Shown here: one piece after another, positions 28,676 through 37,490 of the stretch
How positions within the stretch are numbered: the first letter of the stretch is position 1
Layout: the number at the start of each line of letters is the position of its first letter
Source: an uncultured Prevotellaceae bacterium
Lineage (GTDB): Bacteria; Bacteroidota; Bacteroidia; Bacteroidales; Bacteroidaceae
Reading direction: 5' to 3'
Assembly (NCBI GenBank): GCA_947305005.1
Contig: CAMZCM010000005.1
Location: 1 to 64,000 of the forward strand
DNA length: 64,000 bases
The notes under the pieces: model-generated
The model's database searches: none
The model's input: only the letters and a program-made list of their open reading frames with translations
Told to the model about the DNA's origin: nothing
Made by a program: the position numbers and the translations under genes

Positions 28676-31600
28676 TTACTTCACAATAACAGTTGTTCCA
28701 TTCACGATATAGGCTTTGCCCTTCTGCATCTTCTCGGCCTTAGCGCCGTTCAGATCGTAGATCTCACCAGCAGCAACGCCGTCGAAGACGCTCTTGATAG
28801 CAGTCTCACCACCGAAGAAGAAGGCCTTGACGCTCGATGGAGCGGCGAAGTAAGCGCGGTTTGCGGGGATGTTGGGGGTAGCCTCGTTGGTATCTACCTT
28901 GTAGAAGCCGACATAACCGTTAAGATTCTGCAAGATATAGCTCTCGTTGGGAGCTGCTATCTTAAGGAAGGTTCCTGTCAGCTCGTTGGAATCAATGGGA
29001 TCTACATCTTCGACAATGTTAAAGGTATAGGTGTTTGCCGCCCCCTCAAGGATAACGGGTGTGTAACTAGGAATAGTATTCGAAATTTGTTCCAGAATGA
29101 GCTGATTCTTTTCGTTAAAGCCGCTCACGGTGTAAGCTTTTACGTGTTCAGGAACGTCAACAGGGAAGGGCAGATAGGTTGTTGCATAGCCAGCTTCACC
29201 AATGGTGAGTTCGATGCTGACGGCATCTTCAATAGCCCATTGAGAGGCTGCTGCTACTATTTCCCAACCTACAATGCTGCCACCACCTGCACAATGCAGA
29301 GCGGAGTATTGGTCATTAGTAGCCTTGAATGCTGCATATCCCACAGTCGGAACAGAAACGGTGTATGTAGCGGCTTCGTCGGAGGCTTTAACTTGTGCGC
29401 TCTGTCCAACGCTAGCGGGAGCAAACACGCCTTCTAAACTGATTTCATAGGTACCTGCACCAGTCTTATTCAGATAAATAATGTGTTTAGCATTATTTGC
29501 GCTTTCGTAATTACCGTAGAGATTTTTATCACTGGGGTCAATACCCATGTAGGTGCCATAGTTCTTGTTCTTCATAGTGTAGAAACCTGTTTCAGGAAGC
29601 TTGAAGCTTGTGATGTCGGCCAAAGCTGTAGTCAATGCTTCCTTCATGCTCTTGTATGTGTCGAAGGGGCATTCTGTCTTGTAGCTCTCGTCATAGCCGA
29701 TTGCTGCCTCTGCAACGTCGGTGAGGACAAAGTACTTGGCTGTGCTTTCGAAATAGGGCGCAATCTCGTCAGAAACGTATGATGCGAAGTTGGTAGGAAC
29801 ATCAAATACGGTGAATGCAGAACCTGCGTCGCTGACGTTGTTACCACTATTCCAAAACTTCACGGAACCGCCAGCACCGCCATACTGGTTGATGTAGAGG
29901 TTGGTGCCAGGAACATTCAGGCAGAAAGAGCCTGCAGGTACACTACCATTGGTACTGGAAACGATCTTCCAAACATGATTGCCTTCGCCATCGTCCATAA
30001 TTGTAGGAATACCGGTGTCTTTCTGATTATCATCAGTCCAACCGAAACTCTTGCCGTCACCAGCTGCTTTGTTGATAATCTTGATGCCCTCACCATAGCC
30101 GATAGCAATGAATGCCCACTGATAGGAATCCTCAACAAGACCCATCGTATTGGCGTTCTGTGTCTTGTATGCGCCGTCGCCGTCCTTTACACCATTTGTC
30201 ACATACCATGTACCACGCATAGCCATGTTCTGCCATTGTGCGTTGGCAAAGTCTGTAGAGAGCTTGAACGGGCCGTTCCATGTGGCGGTGAACTCAACGT
30301 TTGTATTCTGTTCGCTGATAGTTACATCCACCTCATTGTAGTTGTAGAATTGACGCTGATAGTCAGCGGGCAGAGTGGTGATGTGTTCGCCCAGCATTGT
30401 AGGAATGGGGTCAGACGTGAAAAGAACATTACCTGCGGTATCCTTCACAACGTATGTAACGTAATATGAGGGATGGAAGTAGTTCTCCAGAGCTTCAAGA
30501 GCCTCTGTGGGGTCAAAATCGCCCGCTTCAATAAAGAAGTACTTGTTGCCTGGATCGGCGTTCATCCATGTGTTGATGACATATCCGTAGGGGTCGTTAC
30601 CGTTGGTGTTGATACCATAGTTTGTTGGTGTTTCGCCGTACGTGAAGTAACCCAAGAAGTAAGGATCGGCCTGTGCGGTCAGTTGGAGGGCATCTTCAGT
30701 ATCATGAATGGGCATTGTCTCCAAAGCGCCGCTATAGGTGACGAACTTTTTGTCAACAACGCTATAAAGATACCTGTTATCTTCGTAACTAATGACAGCG
30801 AAGTTGGAAGGCTCAGCGGTCGTAAGGCTGCCGTGAGCCGTAGAAGCCAGATAGCCGTTCTTAGTGAGGAACGCACCGCGGTCGCAACGAACAACGTATG
30901 CCTTATTGTCGATCAGTTCGTCCAAAGCATGAACGATTCCAGACTTGAAGGTGCGTACAACGGTAATTTCGGAGTCTGTGCTTCCGATGGTGCCGGTAAC
31001 ATCATAACTGTAAATATAATTGTTAAGTAGGCTTGTGGGAACACTTGGCTCACTATTTGCTTCCTGCTGCTTTGATGCAGAATTTACTAATGTTGTGCCG
31101 TCGGACTCATAGAGCTTGTAGGTGACATTGATAATTGTTGGGGGAACTTCAAAGTCCCAAATGTACTCTGCTGTGTAGGAATAGCAGGGTGTGGGAACAT
31201 CTTCTACCAAAGAATAAGTCCAGTGTGTGCGTGCAGCGTCATTCCAGCTACTGGTGCCGTCAGCGCAGTTGCAGGAACGGATGGCATACTTGCCCTCACC
31301 GTTCAAATAGAGGATTTGTCTTTCCCAGTCAGTACGGTCATTGCCAGTGGAAATAGCATAGCTTCCAGGATACAGGTTAGCAACGTTATTACTCAAAGGA
31401 GGATTGGTAAAAACTCCTGCTCCCGTATAAATTCGGAAGCCTGTGCCATAGTTACCTCCAGAGGTCTTTGTGATGGTGAAGAATCCAGCGTCATCCTTGA
31501 CATTTGTCAGAGTACCAGTGGTGGTCACATAATAGTCGGTGCCACTTACCGTAGTCTTAATGCGGTAGGTTTCGCCGTCTGTAATGGCAGACTTTGCAGC

Positions 31601-31696
31601 ATTATAATTGTCGACATTGTGCTGCGTCTGTGCCTTTGCAACAAAGCTCCCCATAGTTCCTATGAGGGCACATAAGAAAAGTAAGATTTTTTTCAT
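28676..31696 (-). CDS. large exported protein with ricin-like N-terminal region and YDLNG C-terminal motif, no catalytic domain recognised
   Basis: A 1006-residue protein. Signal peptide MKKILLFLCALIGTMGSFVAKAQ; then a region resembling the beta-trefoil/ricin-like modules of Prevotella surface enzymes (YRIKTTVSGTDYYVTTTGTLTNVKDDAGFFTI; about 40-165); further repeats of the same kind at about 250-390 (YVVRCDRGAFLTKNGYLASTA) and 700-800 (GFYTMKNKNYGTYMGIDPSDKNLYG); and a jelly-roll-like end (TIGEAGYATTYLPFPVDVPEHVKAYTV). The end IYDLNGAKAEKMQKGKAYIVNG matches the C-terminal motif of other exported proteins here. No glycosidase, protease or transporter signature is visible, so it is likely a carbohydrate-binding or scaffold protein on the cell surface. 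It has its own promoter and is co-transcribed with the 57-residue peptide gene. Confidence 0.7.
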   Translation of the reverse strand: MKKILLFLCALIGTMGSFVAKAQTQHNVDNYNAAKSAITDGETYRIKTTVSGTDYYVTTTGTLTNVKDDAGFFTITKTSGGNYGTGFRIYTGAGVFTNPPLSNNVANLYPGSYAISTGNDRTDWERQILYLNGEGKYAIRSCNCADGTSSWNDAARTHWTYSLVEDVPTPCYSYTAEYIWDFEVPPTIINVTYKLYESDGTTLVNSASKQQEANSEPSVPTSLLNNYIYSYDVTGTIGSTDSEITVVRTFKSGIVHALDELIDNKAYVVRCDRGAFLTKNGYLASTAHGSLTTAEPSNFAVISYEDNRYLYSVVDKKFVTYSGALETMPIHDTEDALQLTAQADPYFLGYFTYGETPTNYGINTNGNDPYGYVINTWMNADPGNKYFFIEAGDFDPTEALEALENYFHPSYYVTYVVKDTAGNVLFTSDPIPTMLGEHITTLPADYQRQFYNYNEVDVTISEQNTNVEFTATWNGPFKLSTDFANAQWQNMAMRGTWYVTNGVKDGDGAYKTQNANTMGLVEDSYQWAFIAIGYGEGIKIINKAAGDGKSFGWTDDNQKDTGIPTIMDDGEGNHVWKIVSSTNGSVPAGSFCLNVPGTNLYINQYGGAGGSVKFWNSGNNVSDAGSAFTVFDVPTNFASYVSDEIAPYFESTAKYFVLTDVAEAAIGYDESYKTECPFDTYKSMKEALTTALADITSFKLPETGFYTMKNKNYGTYMGIDPSDKNLYGNYESANNAKHIIYLNKTGAGTYEISLEGVFAPASVGQSAQVKASDEAATYTVSVPTVGYAAFKATNDQYSALHCAGGGSIVGWEIVAAASQWAIEDAVSIELTIGEAGYATTYLPFPVDVPEHVKAYTVSGFNEKNQLILEQISNTIPSYTPVILEGAANTYTFNIVEDVDPIDSNELTGTFLKIAAPNESYILQNLNGYVGFYKVDTNEATPNIPANRAYFAAPSSVKAFFFGGETAIKSVFDGVAAGEIYDLNGAKAEKMQKGKAYIVNGTTVIVK

Positions 31697-31749
31697 ACTT
31701 TAAATAAGTTATTGGTTGTTATAATGATTTTTCATGCATTTATTCTAGG

Positions 31750-31782
31750 CAAAGGTATGAAGAAAAGGGTAAATAAAACAAA
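31750..31782 (-). promoter_or_regulatory. promoter of the 1006-residue protein gene
   Basis: TTTG (31782-31779), 21 bp, TACCTTTG (31757-31750) on the minus strand, about 54 bp above the start codon. Confidence 0.65.
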
Positions 31783-31876
31783 TATTTTGCAAAAAATCTT
31801 TCAAAAAGCTCTATTTTTAGCCATAATAAGTGTATAATTAATGCTTAAAAGCGGCGTTTTCACCTACTTAAATGCG

Positions 31877-31950
31877 TATTGTTAATTGTTAATTGTTAAT
31901 TGTGCATTGTGCATTGTGAATTATGAATTGTTCATTGTTAATTGTGAATT
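31877..31950. repeat. TTAATTG/GCATTGT heptamer array
   Basis: About ten head-to-tail 7-bp units: GTTAATT three times, GTGCATT twice, then GTGAATT, ATGAATT, GTTCATT, GTTAATT, GTGAATT. All keep the 7-bp phase and a common xTxxATT core. The array lies in the 330-bp divergent intergenic region before ychF, between two promoters. No gene is seen in it. Confidence 0.85.
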
Positions 31951-31970
31951 AAAAACTTTAATATGTTTTA

Positions 31971-32002
31971 TTTTGACACCCGCACGATTATGTGTATCTT
32001 TG
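31971..32002 (+). promoter_or_regulatory. promoter of ychF
   Basis: TTTTG (31971-31975), 19 bp, TATCTTTG (31995-32002), 28 bp above the ychF ATG. Confidence 0.75.
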
Positions 32003-32030
32003 CCCCCGAATTTTAACTTACAGATGATTT

Positions 32031-33134
32031 ATGGCATTGAAAGCTGGTATAGTAGGACTTCCTAACGTGGGTAAATCCACACTTTTCAATTGTCTGTCAA
32101 GCGCCAAGGCGCAGGCAGCTAATTTCCCCTTTTGCACCATTGACGCCCAGATGGGACAGATTACGGTTCCAGATGAGCGACTGAATAAATTGGCTGAGCT
32201 GGTTCACCCAGGCCGCATCGTGCCTGCCACTTGTGAGATTGTAGATATCGCCGGTCTCGTGAAGGGCGCTTCTAAAGGTGAAGGTCTCGGCAACCAATTC
32301 TTGGGAAATATCCGCGAATGCGATGCCATCATCCATGTGCTCCGTTGCTTCGACGATGCCAATATTGTACATGTCGATGGCTCTGTGGATCCTGTTCGCG
32401 ACAAGGAAATCATAGATACGGAGTTGCAGCTGAAGGACCTCGAGACCATAGAGGGCCGTATGCAACGTGTGGAGAAGCAGGCTCGTGTGGGTGGCGACAA
32501 GATGGCGAAGATTGAGCTGGGCGTGCTTGAAGCATATAAGAAAGCACTCATTGAAGGACGTAGTGCCCGCACTGTCACCTTCGAAACGGAGGACGAGATG
32601 GCTGCCGCCAAGAACCTCTTCCTGCTGACCACAAAGCCTGTCCTTTATGTCTGCAACGTCGATGATGCCTCTGCTGCCAACGGCAATGCCTATGTGGATG
32701 CCGTTCGTGAGGCCATCAAGGACGAGGAGGCAGCCCTGCTCATCATCAGCGCCCAGACAGAAGCTGACATTGCGGAGTTGGAAAGCTACGAGGAGAAGCA
32801 GATGTTCCTGGAGGACATGGGCCTCACACAGAGCGGCTGCGACCGTCTCATCAAAGCCATCTATTCACTCTTGGGACTGCAGACCTTTATCACAGCCGGC
32901 GAAATGGAAGTGAAAGCATGGACGTTCCGTCGTGGTTGGAAGGCGCCTCAGTGTGCCGGTGTCATCCACACCGACTTCGAGAAAGGCTTTATCCGTGCAG
33001 AGGTAATCAAGTACGATGACTACATCCGTTATGGCTCCGAGGCTGCTGTGCGCGAAGCCGGAAAGATGGGCGTTGAAGGCAAGGAGTACATCGTGCAGGA
33101 TGGCGATATCATGCACTTCCGCTTTAATGTTTAA
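32031..33134 (+). CDS. ychF: Obg-like ATPase YchF
   Basis: A 367-residue P-loop protein. Its G1 motif GLPNVGKSTLFNCL, G3 DIAGLVKGASKGEGLGNQFL and a NVDD motif replacing NKxD (an ATP-preferring Obg family member), a helical coiled-coil insertion (about 130-165), and the C-terminal TGS domain (LQTFITAGEMEVKAWTFRRGWKAPQCAGVIHTDFEKGFIRAEV) are all present. It binds ribosomes and is involved in stress responses. First gene of a rightward run with lgt, the porin gene and rpoN. Confidence 0.97.
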   Translation: MALKAGIVGLPNVGKSTLFNCLSSAKAQAANFPFCTIDAQMGQITVPDERLNKLAELVHPGRIVPATCEIVDIAGLVKGASKGEGLGNQFLGNIRECDAIIHVLRCFDDANIVHVDGSVDPVRDKEIIDTELQLKDLETIEGRMQRVEKQARVGGDKMAKIELGVLEAYKKALIEGRSARTVTFETEDEMAAAKNLFLLTTKPVLYVCNVDDASAANGNAYVDAVREAIKDEEAALLIISAQTEADIAELESYEEKQMFLEDMGLTQSGCDRLIKAIYSLLGLQTFITAGEMEVKAWTFRRGWKAPQCAGVIHTDFEKGFIRAEVIKYDDYIRYGSEAAVREAGKMGVEGKEYIVQDGDIMHFRFNV

Positions 33135-33145
33135 ATTTTCTAACC

Positions 33146-33988
33146 ATGTGTCATTTCTTATACATCAATTGGAACCCTGACGTGGTGGCATTCACCATCG
33201 GCTCGTTCGGCATCCGCTGGTACTCGCTGTGCTGGTGCATCGGCTTGCTGGTGGTCTTCCTGTTGGAACAGAAGATCTTCAAGGAACAGAAGATTTCGGA
33301 TGACAAGTTTGAACCGCTGTTCATCTATTCGTTCTTGGGTATCCTCATCGGTGCCCGTCTGGGACATTGCCTGTTCTATGAACCCGACTACTTCCTCAGT
33401 TCACCCATCCACATGCTGGAAATGTTCATCCCTGCGAAGATGGGCGCTGATGGCTCGTGGCATTTCACGGGCTATACGGGTCTGGCTTCTCATGGCGGCA
33501 CGCTGATGTTCATTGTGGCATTGTGGCTCTACAGCCGTCGCACGAAGGTTCCCTTCCTGACAGCGTTGGATAATATCGCGATTGTCACGCCCCTCTGTGC
33601 CTGTGCCATCCGCTTAGGTAACCTGATGAACTCCGAGATTATCGGCAAGCAGACCGATGTGCCTTGGGCTTTCATCTTTGAGCAGGTGGATATGGTGCCT
33701 CGTCATCCTGGGCAACTCTATGAAGCGATAGCCTACTTCCTGTTTTTCTTCGTGGGGTGGTGGTTCTATCGCCGTCGTCCGGAACGTGTGGGAACGGGCT
33801 TCTTCTTCGGCTTGTGCATTTTGTTGATCTTCACCTTCCGCTTCTTCATCGAATATACCAAGGAGGTGCAGGTGAACTTCGAGGACGGCATGATTTTCAA
33901 TATGGGTCAATTGCTCTCGATACCTTTTATCATTTTAGGTGCTTATTGGGTATGGTTTGGCGACAAAAAGCAGAATAAAAACAATTAA
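33146..33988 (+). CDS. lgt: prolipoprotein diacylglyceryl transferase
   Basis: A 280-residue inner-membrane enzyme that attaches diacylglycerol to the lipobox cysteine of prolipoproteins. Seven hydrophobic segments are visible. Family motifs: FGIRWYSLCWCIGLL, GARLGHCLFYEP, HFTGYTGLASHGGTL (essential His/Gly region), IRLGNLMNSEIIGKQTDVPWAF (the R-x-GN-x-x-N-x-E signature) and PRHPGQLYEA. It starts 11 bp after ychF and its stop overlaps the porin start by one base (TAATG). Confidence 0.96.
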   Translation: MCHFLYINWNPDVVAFTIGSFGIRWYSLCWCIGLLVVFLLEQKIFKEQKISDDKFEPLFIYSFLGILIGARLGHCLFYEPDYFLSSPIHMLEMFIPAKMGADGSWHFTGYTGLASHGGTLMFIVALWLYSRRTKVPFLTALDNIAIVTPLCACAIRLGNLMNSEIIGKQTDVPWAFIFEQVDMVPRHPGQLYEAIAYFLFFFVGWWFYRRRPERVGTGFFFGLCILLIFTFRFFIEYTKEVQVNFEDGMIFNMGQLLSIPFIILGAYWVWFGDKKQNKNN

Positions 33989-35007
33989 TGATGAAACAGT
34001 TTGTAACCTTAACAGCTCTCATATTCTTTTCTCTCCCCGTTTTCAGCCAGTTCCCCTGGGGAAAGATACAGCAGAACACTACGTTTGGCGGCTATGTCAT
34101 CGGTCAGGCTACGGCGACCGATAAAAGCAACGCCGACAAGAAAGCAGATATGGGACTTCGTCTGATTCGTGTTTATGCCGACAGTAAGATAGGGGATTTC
34201 GCTTTCAAACTCCAGGCGCAACTCAATGGCAACGTATCAGAACTGAATAAAAGCCCCCGCATTGTAGATGCCTGGGCTGAGTGGCGCCGCTGGCCTGAAT
34301 TGCGCGTTCGCGTCGGACAGATGAAACGCTGCTTCACCTTTGAGAATCCTATGCACCCGTGGTTACTGGGACGCGGCAGCTACTCCCAACTCTCCACCAA
34401 GATGGCTGGCTTCAGCGATCGCACGGGAGAACACGCCTCTAATGGTCGTGACTTCGGTGCCCAGCTTTATGGTGACCTCTTTCCGTTCGGCGAGAAACAG
34501 AATCGTTTCCTGCACTATCAGGTCGGAGTCTATAATGGTCAGGGCATTAACTTCAATGATAAAAACACCCGCAAGGACGTGATGGGCGGTCTCTGGATTT
34601 CTCCTGTCAAAGGTCTCCAGATTGGTGGCTTCGCCTGGAACGGTAACTATGTGAACAATGCTGGAAAAACCATAGACCGTGAACGCTACAGCGCAGGCAT
34701 CAACTATACTGGTGCTTGGTCGGCTCGTGCAGAATATGCCCTTGACGAGGCCAACGGAAAGGCTGATGCCTGGTACGCCATCATCGGTACACCTGAGTGG
34801 TATCGCACCAAGCTGTTCCTCTTCTACGATGTGTATCGCGAGGCCAAGAGCTTCGATAACTCCACCAGCATTTATGGCGCCGCCATTCAGCACATGTTGG
34901 ACAAGAACCTGATGTTCCAGTTCAACTATGGTTTCAATCACGCCAATATTGCTAGCGTGTCTCAGAACTACAACACCTTTGATCTGCAAGTATATTGGAG
35001 GTTCTGA
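33988..35007 (+). CDS. phosphate-selective-type outer-membrane porin (OprO/OprP family)
   Basis: A 339-residue protein with a signal peptide (MMKQFVTLTALIFFSLPVFSQ) and a porin barrel of alternating strands. KGLQIGGFAWNGNYV, DFAFKLQAQLNGNVSELNKSPRIVDAWAEW and LRVRVGQMKRCFTFENPMHPWLLGRGSYSQLS are typical of the porin O/P family, where the turn after VGQMK is characteristic. It ends in Phe (QVYWRF), as outer-membrane barrels usually do. Which anion or sugar passes is not known. It overlaps the lgt stop by one base and lies 25 bp before rpoN. Confidence 0.82.
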   Translation: MMKQFVTLTALIFFSLPVFSQFPWGKIQQNTTFGGYVIGQATATDKSNADKKADMGLRLIRVYADSKIGDFAFKLQAQLNGNVSELNKSPRIVDAWAEWRRWPELRVRVGQMKRCFTFENPMHPWLLGRGSYSQLSTKMAGFSDRTGEHASNGRDFGAQLYGDLFPFGEKQNRFLHYQVGVYNGQGINFNDKNTRKDVMGGLWISPVKGLQIGGFAWNGNYVNNAGKTIDRERYSAGINYTGAWSARAEYALDEANGKADAWYAIIGTPEWYRTKLFLFYDVYREAKSFDNSTSIYGAAIQHMLDKNLMFQFNYGFNHANIASVSQNYNTFDLQVYWRF

Positions 35008-35032
35008 GTTAGCACATTAACAATCAATCTAT

Positions 35033-36478
35033 ATGGCTCCCCAATCCTCTCAAGTCAACGTTCAGGTCCAGGCACAGACGCAGACGCTCTCGCCGCAGCA
35101 ACTGCTGGTGAGTCATCTGACCGAGATGCCTGTGGAAGCTTTGTATGAGCGTGTTGACCAGGAACTGAAAGAGAATGTGTCGCTCGAACGCGAGAACGAC
35201 ATCGAGGAATGGGAAGGCAACGGGGACAATGGTGGCGAACAGGAGAATGCTGACTATGACCAAACGGCTGACTATAGTTCGCCCGATGACATTCCTGATA
35301 ACCAGCCCAGCGACAAAGGGCAAGTGCCTGAAACCGTTGTCGGTGAGACGCTTTCCTTCTATGACCAACTGGAGGAACAGATTGGTTTCTACCATCTCAG
35401 CGAACATGAAGAGGAACTCATCCGCTACCTCATTGGCTCGTTAGACGATGACGGTCTGTTGCGCATATCCCTACAACAGATACAGGATGAATTGGAGGTT
35501 TATCATAATGTCAGTACCTCGAAAGAGGAGCTGGAACATGTGCTGCATATTCTTCAGGACTTCGAGCCGTCGGGCATCGGTGCCCAATCATTACAGGAAT
35601 GTCTGTTGCTGCAAGTTCGACATGCTCCGGATCACGCTTCGCCCATCAAACAGAAGTTGGAACAGCTGCTGACAAAATGCTTTGATTTCCTGATGCTCAA
35701 CCGTTGGGACCGCATCCAACGCAGCATGAAGCTCACACCGGCTGATGTGGCACGTCTGCAACACGAAGTGCGACACCTGAACCCTCGTCCGGGCAGCTCC
35801 ATGGGAGAGGCTGTCGGTAGGAACCTACAGCAGATAACGCCCGATTTCATCGTGGAAACAGACCCTTATGGGCATCTGATCCTGAACCTCAACAACGGCC
35901 ATGTACCGCCGCTTCGCATCAGCGATGATGACCTGGCGTTCCTGCAATCCTATGAGAATCGTGAGCCCAAGAGTCTGTCACGTTCCGAGCGCGAGGGACT
36001 GCATTATCTACGGGAACGAGTGGAGCGGGCCAAGAACTTCATTGATGCCTTAGCACAACGTCGTCAAACGCTGATGACTACTATGCAAGCCATTATCCGT
36101 ATGCAAAAGCCGTTCTTCGAGAGTGGCGACGAGACACTCCTTCGTCCCATGACCCTTGAGGATGTAGCCAAGGAAACGGGACTGCATCTCTCCACCATCA
36201 GTCGTGTCAGCAACAGCAAATGGGTGCAGACAGCCTACGGCATCTATCCCCTGCGCTGGTTCTTCACCTCTGCTGCTCGTCTGGACGGTGACACTGTCAG
36301 CATCCGCAGCATCAAGACAGCCTTGAAGGAAATCATTGAAGAAGAAGACAAACGTAATCCGCTCACCGATGAGGCTCTGACGACTGCTTTGCAACAACAC
36401 GGCTTCGACGTTGCTCGCCGCACAGTCACCAAATATCGGGTACAAATGGGGATTCCTGTAGCAAGGATGAGGAGGTGA
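35033..36478 (+). CDS. rpoN: RNA polymerase sigma-54 factor
   Basis: A 481-residue sigma-54. Region I is Gln-rich with the start QAQTQTLSPQQLLVSHLTEMPVEALYERVDQEL, region II is acidic (about 50-100), and region III includes the core-binding and HTH parts (TLEDVAKETGLHLSTISRVSNSKWVQTAYGIYPLRWFF) and the RpoN box ARRTVTKYRVQMGIPVARMRR, which contacts the -24 element. It needs AAA+ activators, none of which are in this window, so its targets here are unknown. Confidence 0.96.
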   Translation: MAPQSSQVNVQVQAQTQTLSPQQLLVSHLTEMPVEALYERVDQELKENVSLERENDIEEWEGNGDNGGEQENADYDQTADYSSPDDIPDNQPSDKGQVPETVVGETLSFYDQLEEQIGFYHLSEHEEELIRYLIGSLDDDGLLRISLQQIQDELEVYHNVSTSKEELEHVLHILQDFEPSGIGAQSLQECLLLQVRHAPDHASPIKQKLEQLLTKCFDFLMLNRWDRIQRSMKLTPADVARLQHEVRHLNPRPGSSMGEAVGRNLQQITPDFIVETDPYGHLILNLNNGHVPPLRISDDDLAFLQSYENREPKSLSRSEREGLHYLRERVERAKNFIDALAQRRQTLMTTMQAIIRMQKPFFESGDETLLRPMTLEDVAKETGLHLSTISRVSNSKWVQTAYGIYPLRWFFTSAARLDGDTVSIRSIKTALKEIIEEEDKRNPLTDEALTTALQQHGFDVARRTVTKYRVQMGIPVARMRR

Positions 36479-36480
36479 TT

Positions 36481-36549
36481 TGAGGATTAAGGATTAAAGA
36501 TTAAGGATTAAAGATTAGGGATTAGAGATTAGGGATTAAGGATTAAAGT
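36481..36549. repeat. ATTAAGG/ATTAGGG heptamer array between rpoN and the PAP2-like gene
   Basis: About nine units of GATTAAG and variants (GATTAAA, GATTAGG, GATTAGA) in a strict 7-bp phase, beginning directly after the rpoN stop codon and filling nearly the whole gap to the next gene. Confidence 0.85.
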
Positions 36550-36559
36550 TAGAGAAAAA

Positions 36560-37183
36560 GTGAATAGAGGTTTACTCATAGGAGCACGTTGGCTCTCCAG
36601 TATCTTCCGCCCAGAGTTTATCCCCGTGGTCGGTTTCTTGGCGTTGTTCACTTACACCTATCTGAACCTGCTACCTTGGCAGTTCAAGACAGCTATCCTC
36701 GTCCTTGTAGTGTTAGGGACTATCCTTCTTCCCCGTTGGACTATCCGTTTCTGGCGTAAGGCACGTGGATGGGATCTTCATCTCCTTCGTTTGCGTCAGA
36801 ATCGTTATTTCCCATACCTTATTTATATATTATATTACGCCTTCACGCTACACACGCTGAGCCGTTTCCATCTTCCTCCTTATATGTCTGGCATTTTGGT
36901 CAGCTCGCTCCTCATCCAGGGTTCCTGTTTTATGATCAACCTATGGTGGAAGATTTCCGTACACGCGGCTGGTGCTGGAGGTGTGACAGGTGCTTTAGCG
37001 GCTTATAGCTTGCTTTTCTATTTCAATCCTCTCGGTTGGTTGTGCGTTTCTATCCTTATCTCCGGTCTTGTGGGCAGCAGTCGTATGGTCTTGCGTCAAC
37101 ACGACCTGTGGCAAGTCCTTGCTGGGACGTTTCTTGGTGTCATCTGTGGTTTTCTGGGTGTCCTCATCCCTTGGACGTTCTGA
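36560..37183 (+). CDS. PAP2-like integral membrane protein with incomplete active site
   Basis: A 207-residue protein with about six membrane segments, starting at a GTG (MNRGLLIGARWLSSIFRPEF). The end resembles PAP2 phosphatases: HAAGAGGVTGAL in the place of the SGH motif, and SRMVLRQHDLWQVLAGTFLG in the place of SRxxxxxHxxxD. The Ser, Arg and His are kept, but the Asp is Gln, and the first KxxxxxxRP motif is absent. It may be a non-catalytic or altered member; a role in lipid carrier recycling cannot be assumed. A heptamer repeat array separates it from rpoN. Confidence 0.65.
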   Translation: MNRGLLIGARWLSSIFRPEFIPVVGFLALFTYTYLNLLPWQFKTAILVLVVLGTILLPRWTIRFWRKARGWDLHLLRLRQNRYFPYLIYILYYAFTLHTLSRFHLPPYMSGILVSSLLIQGSCFMINLWWKISVHAAGAGGVTGALAAYSLLFYFNPLGWLCVSILISGLVGSSRMVLRQHDLWQVLAGTFLGVICGFLGVLIPWTF

Positions 37184-37230
37184 AAGAACTGGGAAAAACA
37201 GCGTAAAGACGAAAAATAGCCGTGAAAAGT

Positions 37231-37261
37231 ATTGCCTTTCACTGTTCTTTTTGTACCTTTG
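37231..37261 (+). promoter_or_regulatory. promoter of the cobamide uptake operon
   Basis: ATTG (37231-37234), 19 bp, TACCTTTG (37254-37261), directly before the riboswitch. Confidence 0.7.
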
Positions 37262-37267
37262 CCACCG

Positions 37268-37440
37268 CATTAGGTTCCGCCCCCGTCGTGGAGCGGCTAA
37301 GAGGGAATCAGGTGTAATTCCTGGACAGTCCCGCTGCTGTGAGCAACCATTAATGCGGCGAACAATCAGCCACTGATATTGTCGGGAAGGCGTTCGACGT
37401 TGAGGTTGTCAGTCAGAAGACCTGCCTACGTGCCATTGTC
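37268..37440 (+). ncRNA. cobalamin (AdoCbl-class) riboswitch
   Basis: The conserved elements of the cobalamin riboswitch appear in order: TAGGTTCCGCC at the start, GGGAATCAGGTG...AATTCCTG, the core ACAGTCCCGCTGCTGTGA (about 37323-37340), GCCACTG (about 37369), GTCGGGAAGGCG (about 37381), and the closing AGTCAGAAGACCTGCC (about 37411-37426). It lies between a promoter and the BtuB-type receptor gene. High cobalamin would be expected to lower expression of the operon; no T-run terminator is visible, so control is more likely at translation. Confidence 0.93.
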
Positions 37441-37490
37441 TCACATCGCCTCTGGGGTTAGGTGGTAGAGAAGAAATCAAGAAAAAGCGA

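Noticed and set aside
31877..31950. CRISPR or origin iterons
   Set aside because: Heptamer units are contiguous and divergent, with no spacers, no replication gene and no DnaA-box pattern near them.
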